Shown here: positions 1 through 9,000 of the stretch, one piece after another
Layout of the letters: each line of letters begins with the position of its first letter
Numbering within the stretch: position 1 is the stretch's first letter
From: Nilaparvata lugens
Taxonomy: Eukaryota; Arthropoda; Insecta; Hemiptera; Delphacidae
NCBI RefSeq assembly: GCF_014356525.2
Contig: NC_052508.1
Coordinates: forward strand, 38,653,613 to 38,717,612
Reading direction: 5' to 3'
Length of the DNA: 64,000 bases
Position numbers and translations under genes: made by a program
The notes under the pieces: model-generated
What the model saw: only the letters and a program-made list of their open reading frames with translations
Databases searched by the model: none
Told to the model about the DNA's origin: nothing

Positions 1-115
1 ATGTTATGACAAGCTACAATGGTCTTACATTTCCTAGAATACAAAATCTAAAATTTCTGTCGGATGTTTGGAAAAACTTGGAAGACACTCCCTTCACACA
101 AAATCTAGTTATCAT
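1..115 (+). repeat. Displaced copy of the 3' coding end of the 0.9-3.0 kb gene
   Basis: These bases match 675-789 almost exactly at an offset of 674 bp. Both also match the 3' end of the long gene around 2846-2942, where the reading is MTSYNG, then NLKFLSDVWKNLEDTPFTQ. The fragment is therefore a piece of that element's coding sequence, placed upstream of the terminal repeat. The window begins inside it, so its true left end is unknown. It has no start codon of its own and is not expected to be a gene. Confidence 0.85.
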
Positions 116-483
116 ATAGGTAAGAAATCACCTTACTTCACTTTCAGCGATGCAATTTCAGCGACCCCCACTCCACCTCCCTCTCTTATGAGCACACACC
201 AATAAAATAACTAACTAACCTTTGATTTGCTGTGTCCTCCTTCCTCCTCCTTTGTCCTCTTCCTCCTCCTTTGTTCTCCTTCTCTTCTGTTATCCTCATA
301 TAGGTAAGAAATCACCTTACTTTACTTTCAGCGATGCAATTCCAGCGACCCCCACTCCACCTCCCTCTCTTATGAGCACACACCAATAAAATAACTGACT
401 AACCTTTGATTTGCTGTGTCCTCCTTCCTCCTCCTTTGTCCTCTTCCTCCTCCTTTGTTCTCCTTCTCTTCTGTTATCCTCAT
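112..483 (+). repeat. Left terminal inverted repeat: two tandem 184-bp units
   Basis: Unit 1 runs 112-295 and unit 2 starts at 296. Both begin TCATATAGGTAAGAAATCACC and end in a TCC-rich pyrimidine tract. The reverse complement of 3370-3624 matches this block, including its internal 184-bp period, so the two blocks are terminal inverted repeats of one unit containing the 888-2996 gene. Long TIRs with internal tandem subrepeats occur in several DNA transposon groups and in some linear viral genomes. The sequence alone does not choose between them. Confidence 0.85.
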
Positions 484-651
484 CCTCCCCTCCAAGGACA
501 TAAATCCTCCCCTCCGAGGACAAAAACTTTCCTCCGAGGACAAAAATTGTGCTCCGTTCTCCTTCTTTGTCCTCCTCCTCCTCCTTTGTCCTCCTCCTCC
601 ACTCGTTTGGCAGGAAAGAAAAAATGAGAGAGGAATGCGGAGAAGGAGGGA
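484..651 (+). repeat. Pyrimidine-rich subterminal tract
   Basis: This is a TCC/CTT-rich tract with repeated CTCCGAGGACAAAAA-like blocks, lying between the left TIR and the internal coding-fragment copy. Open frames here on both strands are low-complexity products of the pyrimidine bias and are not genes. Confidence 0.7.
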
Positions 652-789
652 GAACATTTGTGTAATTACACTCAATGTTATGACAAGCTACAATGGTCAT
701 ACATTTCCTAGAATACAAAATCTAAAATTTCTGTCGGATGTTTGGAAAAACTTGGAAGACACTCCCTTCACACAAAATCTAGTTATCAT
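652..789 (+). repeat. Second displaced copy of the gene's 3' coding end
   Basis: The read-through translation contains CVITLNVMTSYNG and DVWKNLEDTPFTQ, matching the C-terminal part of the 888-2996 frame (nucleotides about 2826-2942). It sits immediately upstream of that gene's own promoter, in the same orientation, and is truncated on both sides. It looks like a rearrangement scar in which a 3' coding piece was moved to the 5' side. Confidence 0.85.
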
Positions 790-790
790 T

Positions 791-864
791 GCGCATGCGC
801 AGTATCCTTCTCCTTAGCTGTATCCCTATAAATACTCCAGAATAATTGACATTCGCTCAGTTTG
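791..864 (+). promoter_or_regulatory. Core promoter: GCGCATGCGC palindrome, TATA box, initiator
   Basis: A perfect 10-bp palindrome GCGCATGCGC lies at 791-800. TATAAATA lies at 827-834. TCAGTT at 857-862 matches the arthropod initiator TCA(G/T)T(C/T), giving a predicted start at A859. The distance from the first T of the TATA box to A859 is 32 bp, the normal spacing. The first ATG downstream of this start is at 888 (GAACATGG), in good context. This is why I reject the in-frame ATG at 846, which lies upstream of the predicted transcription start. Confidence 0.7.
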
Positions 865-887
865 ATAGTAGCAGCGAAACAGTGAAC

Positions 888-2996
888 ATGGCTTCTTCCA
901 AAGTGTTTAGTGTGTCTCAGCTTTGTGGTAATAAAATAAAGCCTACCAATGAGCGGTTTGGTTTGTGGCTGTTGACAGAAAATCTGTGCAATGACAACCT
1001 TATTACAGACATTGGGAAAATTGATTACACTGCTGGAGAAGAACTGTTAGTGCAGGATGAATCAAATCTTGTGCCTATAACAGAACCTTTTTGTGACAAT
1101 ATTATGCTTGTGAAAATCTGTGGTTTGGAGGATTGTCAAGAACTGGATAAAAGACGATTTATTCTAAAGAAGGAGATGTGTGGATCATTCAACTTATACT
1201 TGAGAGGGAAATTCTCTAATATGGTGTCAGCTAAGCATGGAGTTAAAGCAAAGTTACCATACTTATTGGACAGTGGAAGTGATATGTCAAAGAAGATTCT
1301 ACAACTGCTTGGGGAGGACAACTATAGAGAAGTGCAGCAGAAGTACTACAATCCAGTGGGGATACCATACAAAGTAGAGCTTGCCGATGTCCCCATTGCT
1401 ACATTAATGGAGGAGTTACCAACAATATTGGGGCAGCTAAGGAAGGAACATTTCTATCTTCTGGACTTGGACATAACACAGGACTTTGCTGGAATATTTA
1501 ACAAGAGTGGGATGTGTGATTTTCTAACTAAAAATCATTGTTTTTGTTTCCAAGGAGAATATAAAGAAGACTATAATGTAATTGTGAATAATGATGGAAC
1601 TGTTGGAATTGATTGCTTGACTTGGGTTAATAATAATGTGAGAGTAAAAATTTATAATAAGTTTATTTGTCAAATGACAAGCCCTGGTGTAAATAAGCAG
1701 CTAGGTAACCATATTGTAGACTTTATTGCCTGTCCAGATGCAAGATTACAGGAAACCTTTACCTCTGACTTGGCTAAAATACATGGTATTACATGTTTGG
1801 AAGCTACAATCTATAACTACATCATTAGAAATAACTATAGCTCTAATCAATTTGAGCCTATTCAAGATTGCTTGTCACTCTTAAATGACAGTAAGACTTA
1901 TTTCCAAAATGCTCCTATATTTTCTGTATCCTTAGCTAAAATGTGGACTAAACTGACAAACAATTTAAAGAATAGCTGTTGTTTGGTTTTTAACAATCTC
2001 TTACAATATGTTTACTGGGGAAATAGCAATACCAAGAAATTGACTGGAGTACAATTAAATCTGCCTACCAATCCACAACAACGAAATAAAATAATATCCT
2101 ATGTAATCTCTGCATTTAGCTTCAATCTACTACCTATTAATTATGTGGAAATTTTCGAGGATACAGACAACAAGGACAATATTAGTTTTATACAAAAGTG
2201 TTATATTAAGAGTGGTGAGACTTATTTCTCCAAGTCAACCACAGTTTTCTCTAGCATATCCAAAGTTGTTGACCTAGATGAGTTGGGTCTTGTAGCAACA
2301 GGTAACTTGATACCACAAGTCTTAAGAAAACGAGCAAACATAACCTGTAAGCTTCTCCCATACCCTGTTAAAGAGATACAGCCCTTGTCTCCTATCTCAG
2401 TGCTATCAGCCAAGAAGCGTAAGCTAGAACTGGATGGAATTGATCTAAAACGGAGGAAAATTGAGTTTTTAGTGGCTACAGAGAGCATAAAGGAGCAGCA
2501 CAAACAACTTATAGAATTTGAGAAAGAAATAGAAAATTTGAGAGAGGAACTTGAGCCACATTTCCATTCACATTGGCGAAATTTTGAGCCTAGTGGGGTT
2601 TATAATGTGACTGCATTTTCTGTAAATAATAAGGGAAAATTTCCATATGTAGGTGTTTTAGGAGAAAAGGAAGGTTCGAAACATGTGTACATTGTAAAAG
2701 GATATCACAAAAATGTTTTTCTAAATGCATACAATGCAATAGAAGACCTTAAGAAAGTGGGTTATTTTGTAATCCCATACAACGACCAAAAAGAAATTAT
2801 TTGTCTACCAAGGGAAGAAATTATTTGTGTAATTACAGTCAATGGCATGACAAGCTATAATGGTAACACATTTCCAAAAATACAAAATCTAAAATTTTTG
2901 TCAGATGTATGGAAAAACTTAGAAGACACTCCATTCACACAGACAGAAGTGGAGCAGTATAATAACATCACAATGCTGGAAATTAAAGGAAAGTAA
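888..2996 (+). CDS. Rep-like protein of a TIR-flanked element (unknown family)
   Basis: An intact 702-codon frame; the promoter position favours ATG 888 over the in-frame ATG at 846. I do not recognise a characterised family. Visible features are an LDLDITQDF block (Asp193, Asp195, Asp199), VRVKIYNKF (Tyr256, Lys258), then Arg286 and GITCLEATIY (Glu305). This order resembles the core of Rep_trans-type replication initiators (acidic pair, then Y-x-K, then an R...E strand). After it come two basic KKRK/KRRK clusters near residues 509-522 and a likely coiled coil to about 562. The C-terminal domain continues in another frame past the stop. There is no Walker A motif, so no helicase is visible. 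Replication initiator or HUH-like nuclease is my inference. The frame is long and undamaged although nearly everything else in the window is broken. Confidence 0.5.
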   Translation: MASSKVFSVSQLCGNKIKPTNERFGLWLLTENLCNDNLITDIGKIDYTAGEELLVQDESNLVPITEPFCDNIMLVKICGLEDCQELDKRRFILKKEMCGSFNLYLRGKFSNMVSAKHGVKAKLPYLLDSGSDMSKKILQLLGEDNYREVQQKYYNPVGIPYKVELADVPIATLMEELPTILGQLRKEHFYLLDLDITQDFAGIFNKSGMCDFLTKNHCFCFQGEYKEDYNVIVNNDGTVGIDCLTWVNNNVRVKIYNKFICQMTSPGVNKQLGNHIVDFIACPDARLQETFTSDLAKIHGITCLEATIYNYIIRNNYSSNQFEPIQDCLSLLNDSKTYFQNAPIFSVSLAKMWTKLTNNLKNSCCLVFNNLLQYVYWGNSNTKKLTGVQLNLPTNPQQRNKIISYVISAFSFNLLPINYVEIFEDTDNKDNISFIQKCYIKSGETYFSKSTTVFSSISKVVDLDELGLVATGNLIPQVLRKRANITCKLLPYPVKEIQPLSPISVLSAKKRKLELDGIDLKRRKIEFLVATESIKEQHKQLIEFEKEIENLREELEPHFHSHWRNFEPSGVYNVTAFSVNNKGKFPYVGVLGEKEGSKHVYIVKGYHKNVFLNAYNAIEDLKKVGYFVIPYNDQKEIICLPREEIICVITVNGMTSYNGNTFPKIQNLKFLSDVWKNLEDTPFTQTEVEQYNNITMLEIKGK

Positions 2997-3259
2997 AAGT
3001 AGGACAGTGCAAAAGATTAGAAGAATTACCAGAAGGTACAGAGTTGGTCATTATTGCAATAAAAGAAGTGTACAATAGAAACAAGATACGGTATATTTTA
3101 CAGTTTGAGAGCCTAGAAGAATTGTATGTGTCTAACTATTGGTTAGAGGAAGAATTTGAGAGCTCTAACATTGATTTGAATTATAAAATTAGAATTAAGC
3201 TAGATGTTCTAAAGCATAACCCCAGTAGACATAAGGAAAGAGTTGTATTTTGTATTTAA
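2997..3259 (+). pseudogene. C-terminal extension of the Rep-like protein in the -1 frame
   Basis: In the frame one base back from the main gene, an uninterrupted reading runs from about 2990 to the stop at 3257-3259. It contains LEELPEGTELVIIAIKEVYN and SNYWLEEEF. It has no convincing ATG of its own, and the composition stays coding-like straight across the first stop. It is therefore probably the last domain of the same protein, separated by a frameshift mutation, an assembly error or a recoding event. I see no canonical X XXY YYZ slippery heptamer at the join. A beta-rich nucleic-acid-binding fold is possible but is only a guess. Confidence 0.5.
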
Positions 3260-3369
3260 GTTAAGGTATTGTAAATAGTCGAAAATGTGAGTGCAGAGAA
3301 GGTTGTAATCCAATGTGACATCATCCAGGCTAAGAGCAGTGATGGGTAGAGCCAAGGTCACGTGATAGG

Positions 3370-3624
3370 GGGAGGAGGAGTGGGGGTCGCTGAAATTGCA
3401 TCGCTGAAAGTAAAGTAAGGTGATTTCTTACCTATATGAGGATAACAGAAGAGAAGGAGAACAAAGGAGGAGGAAGAGGACAAAGGAGGAGGAAGGAGGA
3501 CACAGCAAATCAAAGGTTAGTTAGTTATTTTATTGGTGTGTGCTCATAAGAGAGGGAGGTGGAGTGAGGGTCGCTGAAATTGCATCGCTGAAAGTAAAGT
3601 AAGGTGATTTCTTACCTATATGAG
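3370..3624 (-). repeat. Right terminal inverted repeat
   Basis: Reverse complement of the left block at 112-360, again with a 184-bp internal period: CCTATATGAG ends at both 3440 and 3624. One full unit (3441-3624) and part of a second are present. The outer boundary is 3624. I found no convincing target-site duplication between the flanks of 112 and 3624. The left end may be rearranged, since it abuts a coding fragment. Confidence 0.85.
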
Positions 3625-4020
3625 AATTTTGATTGCACAAGTTTCAATGAATTCTCAATTGAATTCTCAATTGCACCTAGTCAGGTGCAAAGCAAACCAT
3701 TATTATAAGGCATTAGATGTAGAAATATGCATTCACTTTAATTTGACAGTAGAGAATACAGATTCACTTTAATTTGACAGTATAGCAAAAAGGATTCACT
3801 AGTACAGTATAGCAAAAGGGATTTTTTCCCTCATCTAGCATTCACTTCAATCTGTCAGTATAGCATTAGATGTAGAAATATGCATTCACTTTAATTTGAC
3901 AGTAGAGAATTTTTCCCTCAAAGGGAAATTATTTTTTCCTCAGGAAATTATTTTTTCCCTCACTGAGAGAGAGAGATCACTCTCTCTTCATCCCCCTCGT
4001 CCTCACTGGGGGAGGGGAAG
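3625..4020. repeat. Short repeats and hairpin next to the right TIR
   Basis: A perfect hairpin lies at 3671-3690 (arms TTGCACCT and AGGTGCAA, 4-nt loop), preceded by repeated CAATTGAATTCT. A 47-bp block beginning GCATTAGATGTAGAAATATG occurs twice, at 3710-3756 and 3862-3908 (period about 153). Shorter CACTTTAATTTGACAGT pieces lie between them. No gene is seen. Confidence 0.75.
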
Positions 4021-4025
4021 AGATT

Positions 4026-4060
<35 letters not shown>

Positions 4061-4185
4061 AGATAAGATAAGATAAGATAAGATAAGAGAGAGAAGGAGA
4101 GTGAGAGGGAGAGGGAGAGGGAGTGGGAGAGGGAGAGGGAGAGGGTGGAGGGGGAGTTTCAGGGGGGTGGGGGAGGGGTGAGGGG
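4021..4185. repeat. (AGATA)n microsatellite and purine-rich tract
   Basis: Perfect AGATA pentamers run from about 4030 to 4087, followed by a GA/GGGAGA purine run to about 4185. Frames of 73 and 68 residues on the minus strand here are simple-repeat translations and are rejected. Confidence 0.95.
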
Positions 4186-4304
4186 GGAGATTGCACAAAA
4201 AAACCCGTCAATCCCCACAATATGTATCTACTCATCTTCTTTCCTTTTCAACTGTTCATTTCTTCTTCTTTCTTTTCCTCTGTCTGCTCGGCCGAATGAT
4301 AGCA

Positions 4305-5087
4305 TGGCCGCGCTGAATGTCAGCGACGTCCTCAAGCAGGCGGTCTCCCCATTCCCCGATCAGCTCAAAATCACGCACGTCAACGCCCAATCACTCCTTT
4401 GTCACATAGATGAGTTCAGGTGCACTTTTAGTGATTGTGTTTCCGACATTATACTAGTTTCTGAGTCCTGGCTGAAGCCTGCCATCCCGAATCAGCTTGT
4501 TGCACTTGATGACTACATGCTCATTTGTAATGACCGTTTGCACAAAAATGGTGGCGGGGTTGCTACGTACATTAAACGTGCTCTGCTCCCTGTACATAAA
4601 CTCTCGTCCAATAATTCTTGTGCATTAAGGCCTGAATATATGTTTTTTTGAAATTCAGAGCAATGGTGTCAAAATGTTGATCGCAGTATGCTACAGGCGG
4701 CCTCATATTGGCTTCATGTCTGAGTTTGAGGAGGCACTTTTAGAGCTGATGGTGCCCTATGAACATGTGGCTATCATGGGTGACTTTAATACTGACTCAC
4801 TTGGACCTGACACTTATGACAAGGTGCAACTAACTACTATGTTCTTTGCAAATGGTATGACCCTGCTGCCTCTCCAAGCTACTCACCATACATCCACCTC
4901 GGACACGCTTCTAGATCTCATAGCCATCGCTGATAAGAAATCCGCTGTGAGCCATGGGCAGATACCTTTCCCAGGACTTTCAGCACATGACTTGATCTAC
5001 ATTGTTTACAACATAAGGCGACCTAAACTTAAACCGAAAATCATTACCTTCAACAATCATTATCATCATTATCTTCAACAATATTAA
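4305..5087 (+). pseudogene. LINE ORF2, endonuclease half (5' piece)
   Basis: This reads as an apurinic-type endonuclease of a non-LTR retrotransposon, which nicks target DNA for target-primed reverse transcription. Visible motifs are THVNAQSLL, the catalytic ESW, a YRRP block, GDFNTD and a C-terminal HDLIYI. Reading starts near ATG 4305. A one-base frameshift in the T run near 4645-4652 moves the frame, so the two open pieces are 4305-4651 and 4653-5087. Coding similarity ends near 5050 (KPKIITF), where the inter-domain region should begin. No reverse transcriptase follows here. The matching half lies at 18.42-20.94 kb in the same orientation. The clade is Jockey/CR1-like by appearance only. 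Confidence 0.85.
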
Positions 5088-5842
5088 CCTTCCTAATCTA
5101 TTTAATGATACATTTAAGGTTGTGCATTCAATATTTTTTTATTATTTTTTTTTATTTTTTTTCTTCTTCTAATCTATTGGACAGGTTCTTAGGACATAAT
5201 CTATCCAATTAGAATATTTTTATCAGCTTCTGTTAGCTAACAATAGGGCTTCAAAAGTCACTTTTTTGAGGCAGATGGTACACATGCCCTACAAAAACTA
5301 CTGATCAGAAAAATTTGAGAAAAATATGCAAGTCTCCTATTTAATAAAGCAAAAATCACGTCAACTTTGTTTTTGAAAATCTGAAAAAAAATTTTTTTTA
5401 TGCATTTTAAACTCCTTTTTCACATTTAATGTTCGTTCTATAGACTTCAAATTTATATCAACTTGTAGCGCTGTTCTTGATGAATAAAGTTCATGTTTAA
5501 ACTTCTTCTATAAACACAATAATAGCCGCGGTTATGTGTACCTTTAAAGCACGGTTTTACGCCTGCTATGCTCGGCACGCACACAACGGATGATTATACA
5601 GCGCCCGCACTCGCACGAACGGCAGGAGATCGGCACATTCCTTTTCCCCACCAACTATGCATACTCATTCCTACCGCCGTCTCAAGCTACCAGTCAAGAC
5701 CAGCAGCGGGAAGAATATTGCTTATGCGTTGTGCCACTGTTGTGCAAATTACTTCGCCGAAATAGTACTTCGCCGAAATATTTTCTTTTGCAACCATTTT
5801 CTCTATAGTTTTTAGTTTTCTATATTTTTTCTAAACCTAACT
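5088..5842. other. Non-coding region upstream of the five-exon gene
   Basis: AT-rich, with T runs at 5130-5165 and A/T runs around 5385-5400. It presumably holds the promoter of the gene whose first exon starts at 5843, but I cannot point to a TATA box or initiator. Two 65-72-residue frames at 5568-5808 have no recognisable content and are not annotated. Confidence 0.5.
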
Positions 5843-6024
5843 ATGCTGCGAAAACGTTATGTTTGCAAAAACAATAAAAGATCACGTGCGGCTAGAGCTC
5901 GGGAGAAGAAGAAACAGGAAAAGAAAGAAGAGTCTGCTTCTGTTTTGAATAACTTTTTGGTTGAACTGGAAGATAGTGATGACGAGATAGTGATGGCTGA
6001 TGCTGGAAGCTCCAATGCAAGCTG
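5843..6024 (+). CDS. Exon 1 of the Mutator/YqaJ gene
   Basis: Starts at ATG 5843. It encodes a Lys/Arg-rich N-terminus (MLRKRYVCKNNKRSRAAR) and then an acidic ELEDSDDEIV segment, with the look of a nuclear or DNA-binding tail. The donor GTAAGT is at 6025. The exon ends in phase 2 (TG), and the first base of exon 2 at 13236 completes TGG (Trp), keeping the frame across a 7.2-kb intron. Confidence 0.7.
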
Positions 6025-9000
6025 GTAAGTGCACTGTTATTCATTATTCATTCAAATCATTGATAAAATGCCAGTTTTAAAAATACTTGAACAATCTCTC
6101 GGACTGAAATAAGTATAATTATTATGAATCGGTATTGAACAAAGCTCAATTGATAAAACAAATGAAAACTAGATTATGAAATTTATGTATCTATAATCCA
6201 TAGAATTATTAAATTATCACGATAAGCTCATGCTATATTTTTGCTAATAAGCAAAATAATATAAACCATCATACCATGTATATAATGCAAATTATGAATA
6301 TCATGAGTCAAAATCACGTGAAATAAAGTAAAATCATTTGAATTCAAAATAAATTTCTTCCATTTCTAGAAAAAAAAAACAGTTATTCATTTGAAAATTG
6401 ATAATTCAGGTTATTATAAAAGTTATTCTAGAGGGAACAAGACTTGAAACAATTAATTTCCTGTTTGGTAATAGGTGTAACCCTTTCCAGAAGGGTTGTA
6501 ACCCTTTTACTTGGTATTTTACATGAAGAAATTGACGGTTTATCATTTCCATCAGTCTTCCAGTTTATCAATAATAGGTCTATTCATTAGTTTAATGTTG
6601 ATTGCTCATCAATATTAATACAAATCTCAAATCATAGAGTGATGCTAATCAGTCATATTTTAAATTCAAAAATGATCATTATAATAAATTAATTTGGAAA
6701 ATAAACAATCAAAGACGGCAGGTTGCAGAAGAAAATACGAATTATGGAAGATTGTATACAATAGGTACTGTATTTCCTGTTACCATATACATAATGCCAT
6801 TATTATTTTTTGTAATAATTATTATATTCATGCAATTGTTATGAATTGATATTTATTAATATTTATTACCTAATTATTATTAAAATGACCTATTCCACCC
6901 TCTAGGTTTCCTAATAATTGCGAAGTATTGCTACAACGCGGACTAGCTACAGTCGGATATGGGTCGGGGTCAGTAGCCGTACTGACAGGTGGAGTTGCCG
7001 GACCTACACTTCTCCCTCTATCCTGATTCTTTACCCTCTGCTTCTTTCGCGAGATTTTTACTTTCAGGGGAAGAGTGTTTGCCCGTGCCGTTGCTGGCCG
7101 ATTCGGCCCTCGGCCTTTGGAATACAGGGTGGGTGTTAAGGGAGATTAAGATAACCCTATACAAGGAGACGGATCTGACTATCAGATCCCTACCAATAAT
7201 TCTATCTATAGAGGTAGTACGCAATCTGAACCAACTGCGAATTGACGGCGAGCAAGCTGTACCTGCAAGCCCGGGATGTGGTTTTTCTATGGGGTTTAAG
7301 GTGAGAGCTATGGGGCAAAGGTATGACGGAACTATGGAGTTATTAGTAGTATTTAAGATGTAGTTAAATAGGGCACGGTATAGGGTGTAAGCTATAGAGA
7401 ATAGGGTGCAGGGTATGAGGTATACGATATAGGGTATAGGGAACAGAGAATCAATAATAAGATTATTATTCTCTACAGCAAATAAATAGCTGCTCAATGA
7501 TCCGCAATCTGAGAATTGCGCTCTAGCTCTCAGCAGGCTGGACCTGCTAGCTAAATACAGTATATCAATTTCAATTATGTGGTAATTGACATTTAGAGAA
7601 TAAGGTTTGAGGTGTGGGATTTCTGAATCGCGAGCCTGCAGCTGCGAAAGGATTTTCAGCAATTCTGAAACTGCTAAACAGGATTCCCGCGCTAATCTGA
7701 TGACTGCGCGCCGGTTATTAAGGGCCAATCTGTGACTGCCCTTAAGGGTATGGGAATCACTCTCAATCGTCCGAAACGCTTTTAAATTAATAGTCAGTAT
7801 GTCGACTATTATGAGAGGATAGAAAAGATTTTTCACAGACACAGTCTGTAGAATAATATCGGGAAGACAACAGTCTGTCATTGTCAGGGTAGGAAAGGAT
7901 TTTTCCAGGATTTTCCACAAGGAAAATATCGAGTCAGAGACTCCTAATTCAGGAAAAGATTTCAATAGACTTTTCCAAGTAATTGCCAGTTTAAGGACTA
8001 CCACAAGATCGATCTCTAACTTGCAACTGAGATCACGGGAAAATTTGTGAATTTTCCACAGGTAAAGCCAGCAAATAATATTTGCTATTAAAGAAGACAG
8101 GTTTCTAAGAATTTTAGAAAGGATTCGCGGGTCTGAAAACCCGTGACTAGGACGATCTCGAATCTGGAACTGATATCAGGAAGGATTTTAACACAGGAAG
8201 AATTAAGAGAAAGAAAGAGAAAGGATGCCGCAGTCTAGAAACTTCGGCGAGGAAGTCCTCAAGCTGTACCTGAGAGCTAGAAGGATTTTAGAATAGGGAA
8301 AGTGAAGAGAAAGAAAGAGAATGGACGTCGCAGTCTAGAAACTTCGACAAGGACGAACTCAAGCTGCACCTGAGTTCTCTAGGAAAAGGATTGGACTTTT
8401 CCTACTTGGAATTACAGCAAGTCAGAAACTGCTAAGAAAAGTTAAAATATCTGGCCACTCTATAGTATGAAAACCAAGCAAGGAAAACTTGCTATAAATG
8501 CAGTGGCGGCGTGTCCATGAGAGCACAAGAGCACGTGAACCCCCTATGAAATTGCTACAATAAATTAAAGTTCAAATCAATAGAAAATTGATTGAAGTAA
8601 TAGTAATACTCAAATTTCTTGTAATATTAAAACAATAAGGAGCGCACCAAGCAAGGTACACGCATTGAGATAACCTTTTGAATTACGCGCTACAGCAAGC
8701 AGGATCACTGCTCCAAGCGTTAGTATGGGTTCAAATGGTACCTGGGCGAGTTCAATTCCCTCCCCGTGGGGGGGGTGGGAGACTATTTACATTAGCTTTA
8801 CAGTGAGCTGCTTTCCAAGCAGCTCATAGCTGTGATAGTGTGCTTTGCATTGGCGCCATTGCCTTCTAGAGCCGTTTCCACTTTTGAACTGTTCTAGCTG
8901 GCACTGGCTACTACTTTGTTTACTGTTTGCAGTTTCGCGTTCGCGCTACATGTGTTGTCGATTTTGAGGTTAATTCTTGTTTCTTCTTTCTTGTGTTTTG

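Noticed and set aside
317..817. Several 70-133-residue frames across the left TIR
   Set aside because: Low-complexity products of the TCC-rich repeat. One runs into a displaced fragment of the Rep-like gene but has no start or promoter of its own.
846..887. Upstream ATG of the Rep-like gene at 846
   Set aside because: It precedes the predicted transcription start at 859, so the transcript would not contain it.
2556..2575. HFH in the Rep-like protein as a possible HUH motif
   Set aside because: It lies at the end of the coiled coil, far from the LDLDITQDF/KIYNK core, with no suitable surroundings. Probably chance.
2970..3000. Programmed -1 frameshift signal at the end of the Rep-like gene
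   Set aside because: No X XXY YYZ heptamer in the correct frame, so recoding is not claimed; a simple indel is equally possible.
7018..8004. 328-residue minus-strand open frame
   Set aside because: No recognisable domain. It lies in repeat-like intron DNA with minisatellite content and opposes the splice-supported gene. Length alone is not enough.
8680..8775. tRNA-like B box (GAGTTCAATTCC) in the hAT 5' region
   Set aside because: Poor match, no A box at a suitable distance and no stem pairing.
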